NCBI GenBank assembly: GCA_900404475.1
Contig: OUQQ01000365.1
Location: 1 to 20,144 of the forward strand
Reading direction: 5' to 3'
DNA length: 20,144 bases
DNA from: Spongospora subterranea
Lineage: Eukaryota > Endomyxa > Phytomyxea > Plasmodiophorida > Plasmodiophoridae
Shown here in pieces: positions 19,774 through 20,144 of this stretch. The notes beneath the pieces were generated by a model, which saw nothing but the letters and a program-made list of their open reading frames with translations, had not been told where the DNA came from and did not search any database. The first letter of the stretch is position 1, and every line of letters starts with the position of its first letter. The position numbers were made by a program, and so were the translations under genes.

Positions 19774-20144
19774 ATGGACAGACACCATCACAAAAGCATG
19801 GCAATGGCGGTTATCATCATCATCATGTCGCTGATGGGCCTTGGTGTTGCAGTGTCAAACAAAGGACATAGAATGCCTCAACAGCCAATGGCTCTCAATA
19901 GTGTCATTGATACAGACACCAGTGGCCAAAGCGATGAACTTCAAATTGATATAGTGAACCTCCATGTTCAACAGCAAAGTCAATCCGTCCACCTTCAACC
20001 ACAATCCGAATTCGCTGGTCATGTACACAAAAAACAAAAACTGGGAAAGTCTCAATCTCACCCCAAGGGAAAACAGAAATTCAGTCAAGTACAACGTTTG
20101 CCAGATATGCACCTGTCTTACTGTCAATCTGATTTATTCGGCCA
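19774..20144 (+). CDS. Gln/His-rich secreted protein, copy 2, open to the window edge (partial)
   Basis: The frame is open for 123 codons from ATG 19774 and runs off the right edge. The signal peptide is MAMAVIIIIMSLMGLGVAVS, preceded by an MDRHHHKS leader, with likely cleavage near SNKG. The mature start is rich in Gln, Ser and His (HVQQQSQSVHLQPQSEF), followed by a Lys-rich patch (KKQKLGKSQSHPKGKQ). It keeps the A that copy 1 lost after 15036, so signal peptide and Gln-rich part are in one frame here. It also reads HKKQKLGK where copy 1 has HKNKNWKS; two compensating one-base changes (extra A near 20035) explain this. Whether the rest of the gene is intact cannot be seen. Confidence 0.8.
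   Translation, partial: MDRHHHKSMAMAVIIIIMSLMGLGVAVSNKGHRMPQQPMALNSVIDTDTSGQSDELQIDIVNLHVQQQSQSVHLQPQSEFAGHVHKKQKLGKSQSHPKGKQKFSQVQRLPDMHLSYCQSDLFG

Larger units (their letters stand above)
19652..20144. repeat. Second copy of the direct segmental duplication
   Basis: This is the partner of 14824-15311, containing promoter, start codon and first exon. It begins at GGTGGAGTAGACC and is still matching at the last base of the window, so the duplicated unit is longer than what is seen here. Confidence 0.95.

Overview
The window looks like accessory DNA from a small-intron eukaryote, most simply a filamentous fungus. Two genes can be spliced by eye. Their introns are all about 47-57 nt, with GT...AG ends and several CTAAT/CTAAC-like branch sites. 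Genes are sparse, TATA boxes have the ATAAATA form, and most of the sequence between genes is decayed transposon. Three genes or gene families start with a signal peptide. A plant- or host-associated fungus such as a rust would fit, but the species cannot be fixed from this sequence. A small-intron invertebrate is not excluded.

Layout. 1-1237: a partial unknown ORF and a diverged repeat. 1238-2644 (-): an intact eight-exon zinc alcohol dehydrogenase of the cinnamyl-alcohol-dehydrogenase type. 3170-3439: a doubtful small ORF. 3583-4190: a large inverted repeat made of two chromodomain tails from a retrotransposon. 5360-5640 (+): a decayed pogo/Tigger-type DDE transposase. 5835-6989 (-): a secreted Gly/Ser-rich protein. 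7338-8430 (-): a multi-exon gene resembling NEPRO/Rmp1 (RNase MRP-associated), with a 21-bp minisatellite at its unresolved 5' end. 8998-9368 (+): a decayed copy of the dehydrogenase 3' exons, with the repeat seen near 500-650 following it. Together these form an inverted segmental duplication.

Right half. 10844-11837 (+): a piggyBac-like transposase C-terminus. 11847-12084: a pair of 21-bp palindromes. 12257-14263 (+): an uninterrupted 668-residue secreted protein with five imperfect 70-80-residue repeats, one of which carries a DLNxxP (EAR-like) motif, and a C-terminal helical domain. 14601-14789: a 39-bp minisatellite. 14948-16629 (+): a Gln/His-rich secreted-protein gene broken by three frameshifts and a stop. 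16833-19507 (-): a decayed Mutator-like (MULE) transposase. 19774-20144 (+): a second copy of the Gln/His-rich gene, open to the window edge and without the first frameshift.

The only clear housekeeping-type genes are the dehydrogenase and the NEPRO-like gene. The rest pairs lineage-specific secreted proteins with repeats and transposons, an arrangement typical of fast-evolving effector-like regions. The most interesting candidates are the 668-residue repeat protein and the duplicated Gln/His-rich secreted family flanking the MULE. Assignment as effectors is inference.
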